This document shows, piece by piece, positions 48,801 to 63,800 of a stretch of 64,000 bases of DNA. This stretch comes from Acholeplasmatales bacterium. GTDB taxonomy: Bacteria; Bacillota_I; Bacilli_A; Acholeplasmatales; Anaeroplasmataceae. Both the position numbers and the translations under genes were made by a program. Where the stretch lies: positions 1 through 64,000 of the forward strand of contig JAFTDB010000032.1 in assembly GCA_017454375.1 (NCBI GenBank), in the 5' to 3' direction. Below the pieces are notes generated by a model. The model was not told where the DNA came from. It worked only from the letters and a program-made list of their open reading frames with translations, and did no database searches. Each line of letters opens with the position of its first letter. Within the stretch, counting starts at the first letter, position 1.

Positions 48801-51800
48801 ATAATCATAATCTGCTGGCCATGTAGTTGGAACTTCTTCTACATAATGCCAATGAGAAGTTGACTTTTGAAGTGGCTTAGTTTCGCTATAATGTAATAAT
48901 TTTGCATTTTCAAATTCAGTATTGAAAGATTCAATATGAACATTCCAATTAGCCATACTAGTCTTTGTATAAACTTCTTCTAGTGCTGTTCCATTGAATG
49001 CACTTGATAAGATATTTACAAGACCATCTTCTAGCATAATTGTTTCTAGACTTGAACAGCCATTGAATACACCGCTATTGATATTAGCTAAATTAGATTT
49101 AATTGTAACATTAGTTAAGCCTGTACAATTTCTAAATGCTTCTTGTCCAATAGATGTTGTAGTTGCAGGAACAACTAGGCTAGTAAGCTTAGTATTATTT
49201 GTAAATGCATTTCTACCAATACTTACTATCTTATTATTTAATACAGTATTTGTATCAACACCATAGAATGCATAATCACCAATAGTCTCAACATCTTGAC
49301 CAATAACAAGACGTGTAATGTTCTTGAAGCCATAGTATTGATAATTACCAACTGTTGTTATATTACTTTGGATAACTATTTCATCAACTTCTACATATTC
49401 ATTATTCTTCTTATGATAGATTGTTGCATAGAATGCAGGGTTAGCACTCGCATTACCAAATGTAATATTCAACCAATTATCCATATTTTCATAGTATGCA
49501 TTAGACAATCTACTACATCCATTGAAGGCATCCTTCTTAATTGATGTTACAGTAGATGAGATTGTAATAGATACTAGATTGACAGATCCAGAGAATGCAG
49601 CTTCACCAATCTCAGTTACACCCTCAGGAATAACAATTTCTTGAATTCCTGTACATCCTGAGAATGCACCTGTACCAATTACCTTAATTGATGCAGGGAT
49701 AGTTACAGCTGTAATATTTACATTGTCATAGAATGCATAGTTAGCAATAGCGGTAACTGGTAGGTTATTGTATGTGTTAGGAATAACAATATTATTACCT
49801 TCATAGCTACCAATACCAGAAATACTATATGATACTTGATCAGCATTTAATACGAAGTTGAAGTTAGCACCCCAACCAACTCTTATATGTTGATCATTAT
49901 AATGCCAATATAGGTTACGATCAGATAATGGTTCTGTATCACTTCTGAATCTAACGTAAGCTACATAACCATCATTATTATTTAATGTAATACTACTCCA
50001 CATTGTCTTATCACCATCATAGTAGATGTAAGAGAATGTTGCGGCAGGTAATTCATTAAATGCGTTAGTACCTAGCTTAGTTAAACTATCCTTTGGAAGT
50101 GAATAATATGTTACACTTAGTCCACTAAATGCTTCAGCACCGATACTTTCTAGATTATCAGGGAATGTTACTTCTGTTACACAGCTAAAGCCATTAAATT
50201 GATAATTACCAATTACAGTATCAGTAATTACTAGATTAGTTACTAGCTTATAATCATTAGTCATATATGTTGAATCAGTTTCTAATGATTCATCATTATT
50301 ACCTTTTAATATATAGAAGTTAGTGGCTGTTGTAGACCACATTGGGTTAGATCTAATGTTAGCAAATGTGATCTTATTCCACTCAGTTATACTACCTCTA
50401 TAATATACATTTGTTAGATTTGGACATCCTACGAATGCATATTCTTCAACTGATACAATTGAGTTTGGAATAGAGATGCTTGTAAATGCACCACCTCTAA
50501 AGCCCTCACTAGCAATTGCCTTAACTGGAATATCATTACGAGAGCTTGGTAAGCTTAATTCAGCATCTTCACTCATACCACCAATTGAGATTACATAGTA
50601 AGTTTCTGAATTATTACCAGTAGTTACAGTTCTTAATACGAAGTCATAATCATTATTATATGGTGTAGGAACATTGGCTACAAATCTCCAATGCTTATTA
50701 GATAATGTATCTGGTTGATTTTCTGAATAATACTTAACATTTTCTAAATATGAATCAGTTGCAGTCTTAGTTACAGAATTGAAGTCTGTAATAGAGCCAC
50801 TGTAGAAAATCCATGCATTATTTCCAAGTCCTTCAAATGCATTAGCGCCAAGTGATGTAATATCCTTTCTCATGATGAAGCTTTGAAGACTACTATCATT
50901 CTTGAATGCTTCATCACCAATTGTACTAATATAATCACCAAGTGTTAATGTAGTTAAGCTAGACATATTAGCAAAAGCCTTAGCACCAACAGTTGTTACA
51001 TTAACTAAATCAACTGATGTAACTGAGTTAAAGCCTGTAAATAGATATGGCTTAATAGCTGTAACTGCACCTGGTGCCACTAGTGATGTAACAAGATAAT
51101 ATGTAGTGTTGTTATATTCAGCAAAATCACCAGTTACATCTTTTGCATAGAACTTGTTAAGCTCAGTTGTTGAAATGTTGTTCATTGGGTTAGCTTTTTC
51201 ATTTTCAATTGTAATAGCGTACCAATTTTCAATTGTTCCATCATAATAAACATTTCTTAATAATGGATCTGATTCGAATGCTCTAGCTTTAATTTGTGTA
51301 ATAGATGCTGGAATATTAATGCTTACTAGTGCTGAATCTGATGAGAATGCAGCTTCACCAATAGTTGTAATACTACCATTAATATATACAGCACGTAAGC
51401 TACGACAGTTACCAAATGCTAGATCCGGAATAGTTGTAATATTATTATTGATTATTACTGTTTCAATTGACTGAATATTATAGAATGCAGCATAACCAAT
51501 TTCACTTACTGGTTTTCCATTAAATACGTCAGGAATAGTAATATCCTTATCAGTTATTGTACCAATACCAACAACGATATAGTAATTACCATTGTTAGAT
51601 AATTCGTAATCAAATTCCTTACCCCATAATGTTGGAACACTATTAACTAGATGCCAATAATTAGTTGAATGTAATAATGGGATTGTCTCTAAATAATACT
51701 TAATATAGTTTTGACTTAACCAGATTTCAGATGCTTCTGGTTTAGTTACAGTGTTCTTCCATTCATCCTCAGTACCATTATAGAAGATTACAAGAGGCTT

Positions 51801-54800
51801 TGTTGTTGTGAATGCAGCACTACCAACAGTTTTAATAGTATGAGGCAAGTTGAAGCTTACTGTAGTTTCATCAGCAACATCCATACTTAAATGGAAGAAT
51901 GAATTAGCACCAATTGTTACTACTGCATCACTCATAGTAACACTAGTAACCTTTGTTAATTCAGCAAATGCATTTGCTTCAATAGTTACTACATCATTTA
52001 TAACAAGTGTAGTTAAAGAAGACATATTAGAGAATGCTTCTTCTTTAATTGTTGTAGCTGTAACTGTAAGTGATGTTACACAGTCGAAACCACTAAATTG
52101 ATATTTATTAACGCTTGTCTTATTTTCAGCAGTTCTACTAATTACTAAATTAGTTAATAATTCAAATTTTTGTTCTGCGTATGTTTCTTCTCCATTTGCA
52201 TCTAAGATATAGAACTTAGATGTCTTAGGATTTGTACTTTCTAAATCCTTAGTCATTACAGCCATTGGATTAGAATAGATATTTCCAAGCTCTATATCAC
52301 ACCAATTATCAATTGTGCCAGTGTAATATACTTTTTCAAGATTAATACAGTTGTAGAATGCAAATGTACCAATTCTTGTTAGTGATGCTGGAAGTAATAA
52401 TGTTGTTAAGTTAGAACAAATAGCGATTGATGAGTTATCGATATCAGCAACGTTTGCACCGATTCTTAATTCAACGATTCCTTGGTTAGATTGGAAAGCA
52501 TCTCTTTCAATCTTAACAACTGGAATTGGATTACCAGTTACTGGTACGAATGTATCAGGAACTACTACCAATCCATTAGAATCTGGAAGTAATGTACCCA
52601 TATCAACAATACTATATGCGCCATTTCCATTATCCTTATATGTGAAATCTCTTTCCCATCTAGTTGGTTCAGTAGGTGTAGGAGTTCCTGTGTATCTCCA
52701 CATTGTTGTAGATGCACTTAGAGGTCTTGCTTCATTAAAGTATAATACTTCAACATCATCAATACCTGATTGTTCACTCTTTATAACGTCAGCCCAAGCT
52801 TCTGTAGTACCATGATAATAAACTACAACGCTTGTTGCACCAGTAAATGCATAATTACCAATTGTTTTTACACTATTTGGTATATAAATCTTAGTTTCAC
52901 CAGAAGTTGATGTACCAACGCCATTAAATGCGTAATCATCAATTGTAATAATACCATCTGGAAGGATAATTCTCTTTAGCTTACCAAAGCCATAGAATGC
53001 ATACTTGTTAACTTTTGTGCCACCTGTAGCAAATACATATTCAGTTAATTCAGTATAGCCTTGATAATCAGCATCTGTACCAATCTTGAATGAATCAGAA
53101 ATATACATTGGAGTTGAATATTCATTTGCAAATACAGTGTATAACCACTTACTGAAATCGCCTTTATATAATACTTCATTAATTTGAGTACCATAGAAGG
53201 CATTTGCACCAACAGAGAATATATCATCAGAAATATAGATCTTAGTTAAATTGCTACAGCCTGCAAAGGCGTTCGCACCAATCTTTCTAATTGAAGGCAT
53301 CTTTACTTCTTTAATAGAGTCAATACCTCTTAAGGCACCTTCAAGTATTTCTACTACTGGAATATCATATTCATAAGTTACAGGGTTAATGAACATACTT
53401 CTAATTTCTAGTGTCATATTAGCTGTGAATACCTTAGTACCACTATCCTTGATACTATATGTATATCCAATAACCTGATTTTGATCATTTGTAATAGTAT
53501 TTAAGACATAAGTTAAGTCGCCTTCCCAGATTTCAATAACGCCACCAGCTGTATCATTATTATGATAATGCCAATGTGATGTTGCATCTGTAAGTGGAGC
53601 ACCAACTGAATAATAATTTAGTGTTATTCCGTTTAACCAAGTCTTACTATCTTGTAGATTAATTGCTTCCCATTCAGCCTTAGAGCCATTGTAATAAATA
53701 GTAGGATTTTCACCTGTAAAGGCAGCTTCAAAAGCACTACCCTTTATCACAGTTACCTTTGGTAGAACGATCTTATTAATATTAATATGGTAGAACGCAT
53801 GATCACCAATACTTGTAATAGTACTATTATAAATATGGTTAGTTGTATCGATGCTTGCTGTATCTACTAATGTTAATGATGTGATTTGGTCGAATCCGTA
53901 GAATGCGAAGTCACCAACCTTAGTAGCACCTGCACCAATTGTTACAGTAGTAAGTGGAGAGGCATTTTCATTCAAATAGAACTTATTTGTACCAATACTA
54001 ATACTCATTGGGTTAGCACTTGCACTACCAAATTCTATTTCTGCCCAAGCTTCCATGCTACCTGTGAAGCGAACAGATTCAATTCCTGTACAGCCTGAGA
54101 ACGCATTAGCACCAACACTCTTAATGTTAGATGTTAGGCTAACAGATGTTACAAATTCTCTTCCTGTAAATGCATCAGCAGCGATACCAACAACCCTACC
54201 TCTAGTTTCTGCATCACCAGTTCTAAATTCTGATGGAATCACTAATGCTGTAATATTGGTATCTAGAGTACCCCAATCCTTAACTATATAAGTATATGTG
54301 AATGTAGAATCTCCATTGTCAGTCTTGATTTCTTCATATGTGAAATCCTTAGCCCAAACTTGGATATCGCCATTTGTATCATAATACCAATATGATGTTG
54401 AATTTGAAAGTGGGTTATTATGTTTGAAATATCTAGTTGTAACATTATTTGCGAATAAGCTTTCATTAAAGTCGCCAAATATTACTGAATTCCAATTAGA
54501 TGGTTCTACATCATTTGCGGCTAGTGGACCACCATAATAGATTTCTCTTAGGCTTGTGTCATCATAGAATGCCTTTGTACCAATTTCTATAATATCATCA
54601 CTAATAATTAGTTTAACAACATTCTTGAAGCCATAGAATTGATAATTCTTAATATATGTTGTTCCATCTGGAATCTCTAATGTTGTAAGAGATACAAACT
54701 TCTTAGAATTGAATTCTTCATAATTTGCTGTAGCAGTATTATCGACAATATAGAATGCTAAACCACTATACATTGGGTTAGCTGATTCATTTTCAAATGT

Positions 54801-57800
54801 TATCTCTAGCCAATCACCAATAGTACCATCGAAGAATACATATTGTAATAAGTTACATCCATCAAATGCTGATGTACCAACAGTATTAATGCTATCACTA
54901 ATATATATCTTTTGTAGGTTAGAGCATTCGATGAATGCACGAGAACCAATTGATGTAATGTTGCTATTTAAAATAACTTCTTTAATATCTGTGTTACCAT
55001 AGAAGGCATTATCTACGATACCTACTACATTACTTCCATCGAAATCAGCTGGGATAGTTACAGTTGGGTGTTCGTTATCGAATACCATAGTACCCTTACC
55101 TGAAATGTAATACTTATTATCGATTATTACATAGTCGAAGTCGTTAGGCCATTCTGTTGGAACTGAAGATACATATCTCCAATAAGATGTTGAGTTTTGA
55201 AGTGGTCTTGCTTCACTATAATAAATCTTAGTTATATTATTTTGCCAGCTGTAGTCGGCAATGATATTAATGTTATTGAATTCACCAGATGTACCAGCGA
55301 AATATAATTTTCTAAAGTTAGCACAATCATTGAATGCGCCACCCTCAATAGTTATAACACTATGAGGAATCAAAATTGATTCAATTGCTGTACCATTGAA
55401 TGAATAGTAACCAATCTTTTGAAGACCATCAGGTAACTTAACTGATGCTACATTTGTGAAATTGTAGAATGCATATCTACTAATTTCAGTAAGTCCATCT
55501 AAACCATCTACTGTTGTCAATTCTACATACTCATTATTTTTCTTAATATAGAAGTTAGTTGTCTTATTATTAGCTCTATACATTGGTGTTGAATATTCAT
55601 TACCAAAGCTAATTGATGCCCAATTATGAGTTGTACCTGAATAATATACATTTTGAAGGCCAGTCATATTAGAGAACGCATTAGCTCCAATAGTTGTAAT
55701 GCTGTCACCAATATAGATATTTTTGAATTGACAGCCAGCGAATGCATATTCACCAATTTCTTCAAGTGATGAAGGAAGAGCGAAGTTAAATGGAGTTGTA
55801 GCAAATAGATCTGTACAACCTTCAAATGCACTTGCTCCAATTGTCTTAACATTTGATGGTTCAGCAAATGTTACTGAAGTTATAGCCTTATTCTTAAATG
55901 CGTTTGCAGCTATACCTTTAATTTCTATATCGTTAAATGTCTTTTCAATAGTAATTTCTAGTCCTTCAAAATTACCAATACTCTTAACTACATAATAAGT
56001 TTCATTATTTTCTGTAATTAATTCATATTCTAATGATTTTCCGTAGATTGTAATTACTTCATTTACATAATGCCAATAATTTTGTGAATTACTATCAGGG
56101 AATTTTAATGAATAATAAATCACCTTAACTGTTGATTTAATGAAGTCAACGCCCTTAATTATTGCTGCATATTTTGTAGTGCCTGATGCATAATACATTG
56201 TTTCAAATGCTGTTTGACCATCAAATGCATAATCACCAATTGTAGTTACAGATGCTGGAATTAATAGTTTAAATCCTTCTGCATTAAGTGGAGCATTATA
56301 GAATGCATATTTACCAATCTTAGTTACACCTTCAGGAATTGTAACAGATGTTAAATCCTTGAAGTTATAGAATTGATAATCGCCAATTTCTAATGATGTC
56401 GCAGGTGCTACAGGAGCTGGAATAGTAATATCAGTAACTAAGCTATTATTGAATTTAATAGTTGCTGAAGCATTAACAAGTGGAGTTGATGAATCAGCGA
56501 AATCGATCTCTAGCCAGTCTGAAATATTTCCAACAAAATTAACTGTTGTAAGTGCTGTTGCGTTATCAAATGCATGTGATCCAATTGTTTGAATATCTGC
56601 CTTCATAACTAATGTTTCAAGCTCGGCGATATTAGCAAAGGCACTTGCACCAATTGTCTTTAGATTTGTACTTAATTCTAGTGAAGTAAATGCATTATCA
56701 GCAAAAGCATTATCTCCAATTACTTCTACTGTTGAAGGAAGTGTAATTGCAGTTAAGCCAATGCCCTCAAATGCTTGAGCTCTAATATATTTTAAGCCAC
56801 TATTTAAAGATACAGTTGTTAAAGATGTGGCATCCTTAAATGTACGAGCGCCAATCTCTAAAATATTTTCACCAAGAGTAATGCTTGTGATATTAGTACC
56901 TTCAAACACACCTCTTGTTTGCTTACTTGCTATACCAGTAATAGGTTTACCATTTAATGTATTCTTTATAACTACATTTGTATCAGTATTAGTACCTCTA
57001 TCAATAATGATATAGGCAACTACATTATTACCAGTACCTAGCACCTCTGAGTACTCAAAGTCTGCAGGCCATTCTGTTGGAACATCAGAGTCGAAATACC
57101 AACAGCTTGTTGAGTTGGCAATAGGCTCTAGTGGACTATAGAACTTAGTCTTACTTCTGACAATACTATTATTAGTAGATGCATAATGACTACTATAATT
57201 ATCAAATGCTTCTGCTGTACCAATGAAGTAGATACGTTCCAATACACTTTGATCTAGACCACTAAATGATCCATTGCCAAGGTGTGATGTACTAGCTAGA
57301 ACAATCTTCTTAACACCAGTTGTATTAGCAAATGCTTTGTCATTAATCCATTGAACATTTGATGTACCTTCATTAAGAGTTCCTACCTTCTTACCAAGCT
57401 TGATATATTCAACACAGGCAAATCCTATGAATGAATAATTCTTAACTGTGAAGCCACTTGTAACATCTGATAAATCAATTGTTGTTAATAAATCATAATC
57501 ATGTGTTGTGTTGTTCATTATATAGAAGTTAACAGCACCACTATTATTCATTGGGTTAGAATTTTCATTCTTAAATTCAATCTTACACCAGTTGGTGTCC
57601 CCACTATACAACGTACCATCATAATATACATCTGTTAAACTATTACAATTTGCAAAGGCATCAACGCCAATTTTTGTAATTGATTCAGGAAGATATAATT
57701 TAGTATTTTGGCTAAATCCATAGAATTGGTAAGCACCAATTATTGAAGTATCAGCTGGAATTACTACATCATTAGGAACTGTATGGTTATGTCCATGGAA

Positions 57801-60800
57801 TGATATACCTCCAGTATCATCTGTTTCAATTGCAAATGATGATGCATAAGCCATTGGGTTAGAGTATGCATTGGTAAATGTAATACCTAACCAGCTTGCT
57901 TCCCAATTATTCTCAACATCATAGAATACATTTTGAAGACCTGTACAACCTTCAAATGCACTTGCTTCTACTGTCTTTAGACTTGCAGGTAATTCAATTG
58001 CATTTAATGATGTACATCCTGCAAAGGCATTAGAGCCAATTGTCTCAACGTTACCTCCAAATATTATTTGAGTAATTTTAACATTATTAGCGAATGCATT
58101 AGATGCTACACCCTTTACAGGCTTACCATTAAATGTATCAGCTACTGAAATAGTTTGTGTATTTTCTGGCATTGTACCTAATCCAGCTAATACATAATAT
58201 GAAACTACGCCGCCTTCTAATACTTCTGTGTAGTTGTAACCAAGACCCCAACGTACGATAGCATTACCTTCATAATGCCAATAGTCTGTTGTAGTTGTTG
58301 CTGGCTCATTAGCTGAATAGAATAGCTTAGGAACTGTATTTTTGAAACCATCATTACCTTCGCCAAATACTATTGTTGCCCAAGTTGATGCATTAACATC
58401 AGTTGGATAACCATAATAAATCATTGTAATACTATTAACACTATCAAATGCATAATCACCAATATTTTTAATACTACTTGATAATAATATTTCACCAATA
58501 TTAGTTGCATTAGCAAATGCTCTTGTACCAATAGTTATTACATCATTTGTGATTAATCTAGTAATTGTACTAAAGCCATAGAATTGATATGGTTTAATAA
58601 CTGTTATTCCAGCAGGAATTGTTAATTCTGTTAATGAAGTATAACCATCACCACTCCTGATATTGAATGCTGTGGCATAAGCCATTGGGTTAGCAAATGA
58701 ATTTGTAATATCAATGTTTAACCAGTTAGTTATAGTACCATCATATTTAACTGTTGTAAGTGATGAACAACCTGTAAATGCCGCATCACCAATTGAAGCC
58801 AATGAAGCTGGAATAGTAATTTCAATTAGTTTATCACAGCTATTGAATGCATTTGCACCAATTGTTGTTAATGAAGCTGGTAGGACAATGCTTGTAATAG
58901 CTGTACCTAGGAATGCTTCACTGCCTATTTCTACTACATTAGCACCAATGCTTACGTTACTTAAGTAAGTTTCATTTTTGAATGCTTCAGCCTTAATCTT
59001 AGTGATAGGCTTACCATTAAATGTATCCGCAATTACTACGTTAGTTTGAGCAGTAATATCTAAAGTACCACTATTAACTACGTAATATGCAACTACCGCA
59101 TTATTTACTATTACTTCTTCATATTCAAGTGATGGATCCCATAGCTTAATAATATTATTATCATAATGCCAATATGAAGTAGATTCACTAATAGGGGCAG
59201 TATATGAATAATACTTAATTAAATCTGCAGCAACTGGGAATACGTTATAATCACCAACTGTAATATTTTTCCAAACATTTGGCGCAGTTGGATCAGTTGA
59301 TGTAGCAAATGTGTCAGCTGGACCACCATAATAAATTCTTGTTAATTGTGAATTATCTCTAAATGCATATGTCTTTATATTAGTTAAGTTAGATGAAACT
59401 CTAATTGTAGTTAGGTTAGTAGCCTTATAGAATGCATATTCACCAATCTCAGTAACTGTATCAGGTAAGATAATACTTAATAAGTTAGTGAATCCATAGA
59501 ATTGATATGGCTTAACGCTAGCACCAGATGTAATTACAACATTTTGTACTTCTACATATGTCATAGGTGTATCTACATCATTATCATGATCTATTAATTC
59601 ATAGAAATGATCAGCTCTTGAGTTATTCATTGGGTTAGCTTCTGCATCTAATAGATCAATCACAGCCCAATGATTTATATCTTCTTTATAATATACATAT
59701 TGAAGATCACTCATATCTGCAAATGCGCCATAATATATTTTTCCTAACTCTGCAGGTAAATATAATGTAGTAATTCTATTGAATCCTGCGAATTGATGAG
59801 CATTAATATTTACCTTTCCATCAGGAATAGTAAGTGTAGTTATACCATTTGAAACTGCACTATATGTAATTGAATCATCAAAGAATTTGTGAGTAGCATT
59901 ACCTGGAGCCATTGGGTTAGATGTTTCAGATACAAATGAGTTATTCATCCAGTTAGAAATTGTACCACTATAAATAACCTCTGAAATCTTTTCATCTCCA
60001 TCGAATGCACCTTCGCCATAAGTTGTATTAACAGTTGCTATAAATATCTTTTGTAATAATACATTTTCAGCAAATGCATAAGATCCAATAGTTGCAACAT
60101 TTGAAGGTATACTTAAAGAACCAATCTTTGTACCATAGATTGCCTTACTACCTATTGTTGTAATTGAAGTTGGAATATTAACAGCACAATTATCATCTTT
60201 GTTAATGTATTGTAATTCGCTACAGCCTTCAAAGGCACTAGCTTCTATTTCTATAATTTGATATCCGCCTTGTGATTCAAAGACAATAGTTGTAACAACT
60301 CTATTATCCTTAAATGCACCTTCCAAAATCTTAGTTACAGGCTTTCCTGAATAGAATGCAGGAATAACAAGTTCTTTTGTTTGTTGATCAATAGAACCGA
60401 TATTTCTAATATAGTATGCAGTTCCACCATCATTTAATACATATTCGAAGTTACCTGGCCAAACTGTTAGAATAGTTACATCAGAAATAGTTGTTGTATC
60501 ATCATACCAGAAATTAGTAGCATTGATGCTTGGAACTACTGATGCATAGTACACCTTCTTAGTTAAAGTAAAGTAATCATTACCACTTTCAATTGAAATC
60601 TTATTCCAAGAAGGCACATTAGCATCTTCACTTGTTTGAACACCATTGAAATAAATTAATTCAAAATTAGGCATACCATAGAATACATATTCATTGATAG
60701 TCTTTAATGTTGAAGGAATATATGCCTTTAATAATCCATTATTACTATGGAATGCATATACATTAATTGTTTCAACACCTTCTGATAATATTAATCTTTC

Positions 60801-63800
60801 AGTATTCTTAAATCCGTAGAATTGGTTAGCTCCAATTGTTGTAACTGTAGATGGGATAACAACTCTAGTTAATAATATGTATTCAACACCATTATATTCA
60901 ACTGGAGTTTGTGCTACTGCATTTCTTTCATCCTCAAAAATCATTGATTTATCTTCAGGTGAAGTATAGTGAATATAGAATTTCTTTGCTGTAACCTCAG
61001 AAACACCCATTGGGTTAGAATCTTTATTACCAAATGAGAATCTACACCAAGATGCAATTGTACCAACGAAGTATACATTTGTAATACCAGTATTCTTATC
61101 AAATGCTGAATTACCAACAGTAACTGTTACGTTAGTATCTGTATTTTCATTAAATGTTACATATTTCAATCCTGTAACACTACCAAATGCATATTCACCA
61201 ATTGATTCAATTGATGCAGGTAATACTAATGTTTCAAAATGAGTATATTGGAAGGCACGTACGCCAATAGTCTTAATTCTAGGAGCATTGTTACCTTCAG
61301 ATATAAATTGTAGAGTATATAATTGTGTACAGTTATGGAAGGCATCTGTGCCAATTGTTGTAACTGTATATGGAATCTTCATAGAAGTGATAGCATATTT
61401 ACCATCAAAGGCAGCATTAGCTATCTCTCTTACTTCTTTACCATTTAAATGAGATGGAATAACTAATTCATTATCAGTCATTGTGCCAATGCCAACAACC
61501 TTATAATAATTTCCATTTACAGCATCTACTACTAATTGATATTCAAAATCCTTACCCCATAGTTTAGGGTCATCATTTTCATCTAAATACCAATGACTTG
61601 TAGAATGAGATAATGGGCTTTCAGCTGAATAGTAATAAGCTAAAAGTTGTGAAATGTTAGTTGTAAGAATTGTATTACCATCTTGAATAGTTGTACCAGA
61701 TTTAAAGCTAAATATGTCTGCATACTCAATATCAGCAGGATGTCCATAATATAAATGCTTCAATCCATTTACTGTTGAGAATGCATTTAAGCCAATATTA
61801 GTTACAGATGAAGGAATAGTTACATCATCTAATGCTGTATCACCAGCGAATGTGTATGGTGCAATAGCTGTTAAAGCACCCTTAATTACGGCTAGCTTTA
61901 ATGAAGTATTATAAGATAATGCACCTTCTCCTAAAGTTGTAACTGTACTAGGAATAACAATCTTTGTAATTGAAGTGTTATATGCAAAGGCACTTGCACC
62001 TATTGTTGTAACGCCTTCAGGAATTACATAAGATGTTACATTATTGAATCCATAGAATTGATATTGATTGATTGTTGATACTGATGGAATAGTAATCTCA
62101 GTTATTTCAGTATATGTATCTTCTCCACTCTTTAGATATAAATGAGCAGTTGTATTGTTCATTGGGTTAGCTTCATATGTAGCAAATGAAATATTCAACC
62201 AATTAGTAATTGTGCCATCATAATTTACATTAGTTAAATGAGTAACATTCTTGAATGCTGCTGCATTAATATTTCCAATAACACTTGAGAAATAAATAGA
62301 TGTTAAGCCTGAATTTTCAAATGTATTAGCAGAAATTGTAGTTACACCTGTAGGCATAATCATCGTAGTTAAAGAGCTACATCCCTTGAATGCAGCGATA
62401 CCGATTGTTGTAATTGTATCTGGTAACTTAGTTAATCCTGTACCAGTTAATGATGATAAACCACTACATCCTTCAAATGCACTTGCACCGATTGATGTTG
62501 TAGTTGCTGATACTTCTACTGATGTTAATGATGTATTGCCTTTAACAAATCCATCAGGAATTACAGTTACAGTTGCAGGTAATACAACTGAAGTTAATGC
62601 TGTATTATTTGCAAACGCAAAGTTACCAATTGTAGCAAGTGTGCCTGGTAGACCATTAGTACCAAATGAAGTGAATCTTGTACCATAGAATGCTTCAGCA
62701 CCAATAATTTCTAGACCTGAGTTTAGTGAAATGGCAGTTAAAGTATTATTTCCATAGAATGTTCTAGCGCCAATCTCAATGATATTAGCACCCATAGTGA
62801 CATTAGTCATTCCATGGCCTTCAAATACACCATTATCTGTTTCACTTATAATCTTAGTTACAGGAATATTATTTAATGTATCTTTTATTACTGCTACTGT
62901 TGGATTTTCTGCTTCTGCATATGTACCGAATCCAACGATTGTGTAATAAGCAGCATTGCCTTCACCAGTCTTAACATATTTGAAGTCTGGCTCCCAAACC
63001 TTAATTTCTAAATCAACTGGAGTTTCATTATCATAAACAGTAACATAACGCCAGTATGATGTAGAATTATTTTCTGGAGATAGCTTCTTATAGAATTTAA
63101 CTGTTAATGTCTTACCAGTTAGGATAGATGCAAATGCTGTCCTGATTGAATTCCATCCAGCATCTGTTGATTCTGTATCAGAATGATATCCATAATATAC
63201 AGTTAAGTTAACAGCAGGAATTACATTAGTACCAACTGATGAAATAGTTGATGGAATAGATATCCATTTTAAGTTTGTACAACCTTTGAATAAATCATTG
63301 CTTAATGTAGTTAAGCTTACATTAGCAGTATCATTTGTAACATGAACTAGCTCTAAGTGATCTAGGCTAGTACAGTTTTCAAATGCACCTGTGCCAATTG
63401 CAGTTATTGTTTGAGGTATAACTAATGTTACAAGAGCAGTTCCCTTGAAGGCATAATCGCCAATTGTTGTTGTGCCTGAAGAAATTGTTAAATTATTTAA
63501 ATGTGTTGCACCATCAAATAGATGAGCTGCGATAGCTGTAGTTGCAGTAGGAATTACTACATTATTAATAGATGTACAGCCAGCAAATGCACCCTCACCA
63601 ATTGCAGCCACTGAATCTGGTAGGCTGATAGTAGTTAATGCAGTATTTGCAAATGCATAATTACCAACTGATGCAACAACTGAAGTTGCAGCGAATGTTA
63701 CTTCTGTTAATATTGAACAACCCTTAAAGGCGGTGTTGCCAATTGCTGTTACTGTATTAGGAATAATAATATCAGCAAGAGATGTACAGCCTTCAAATGC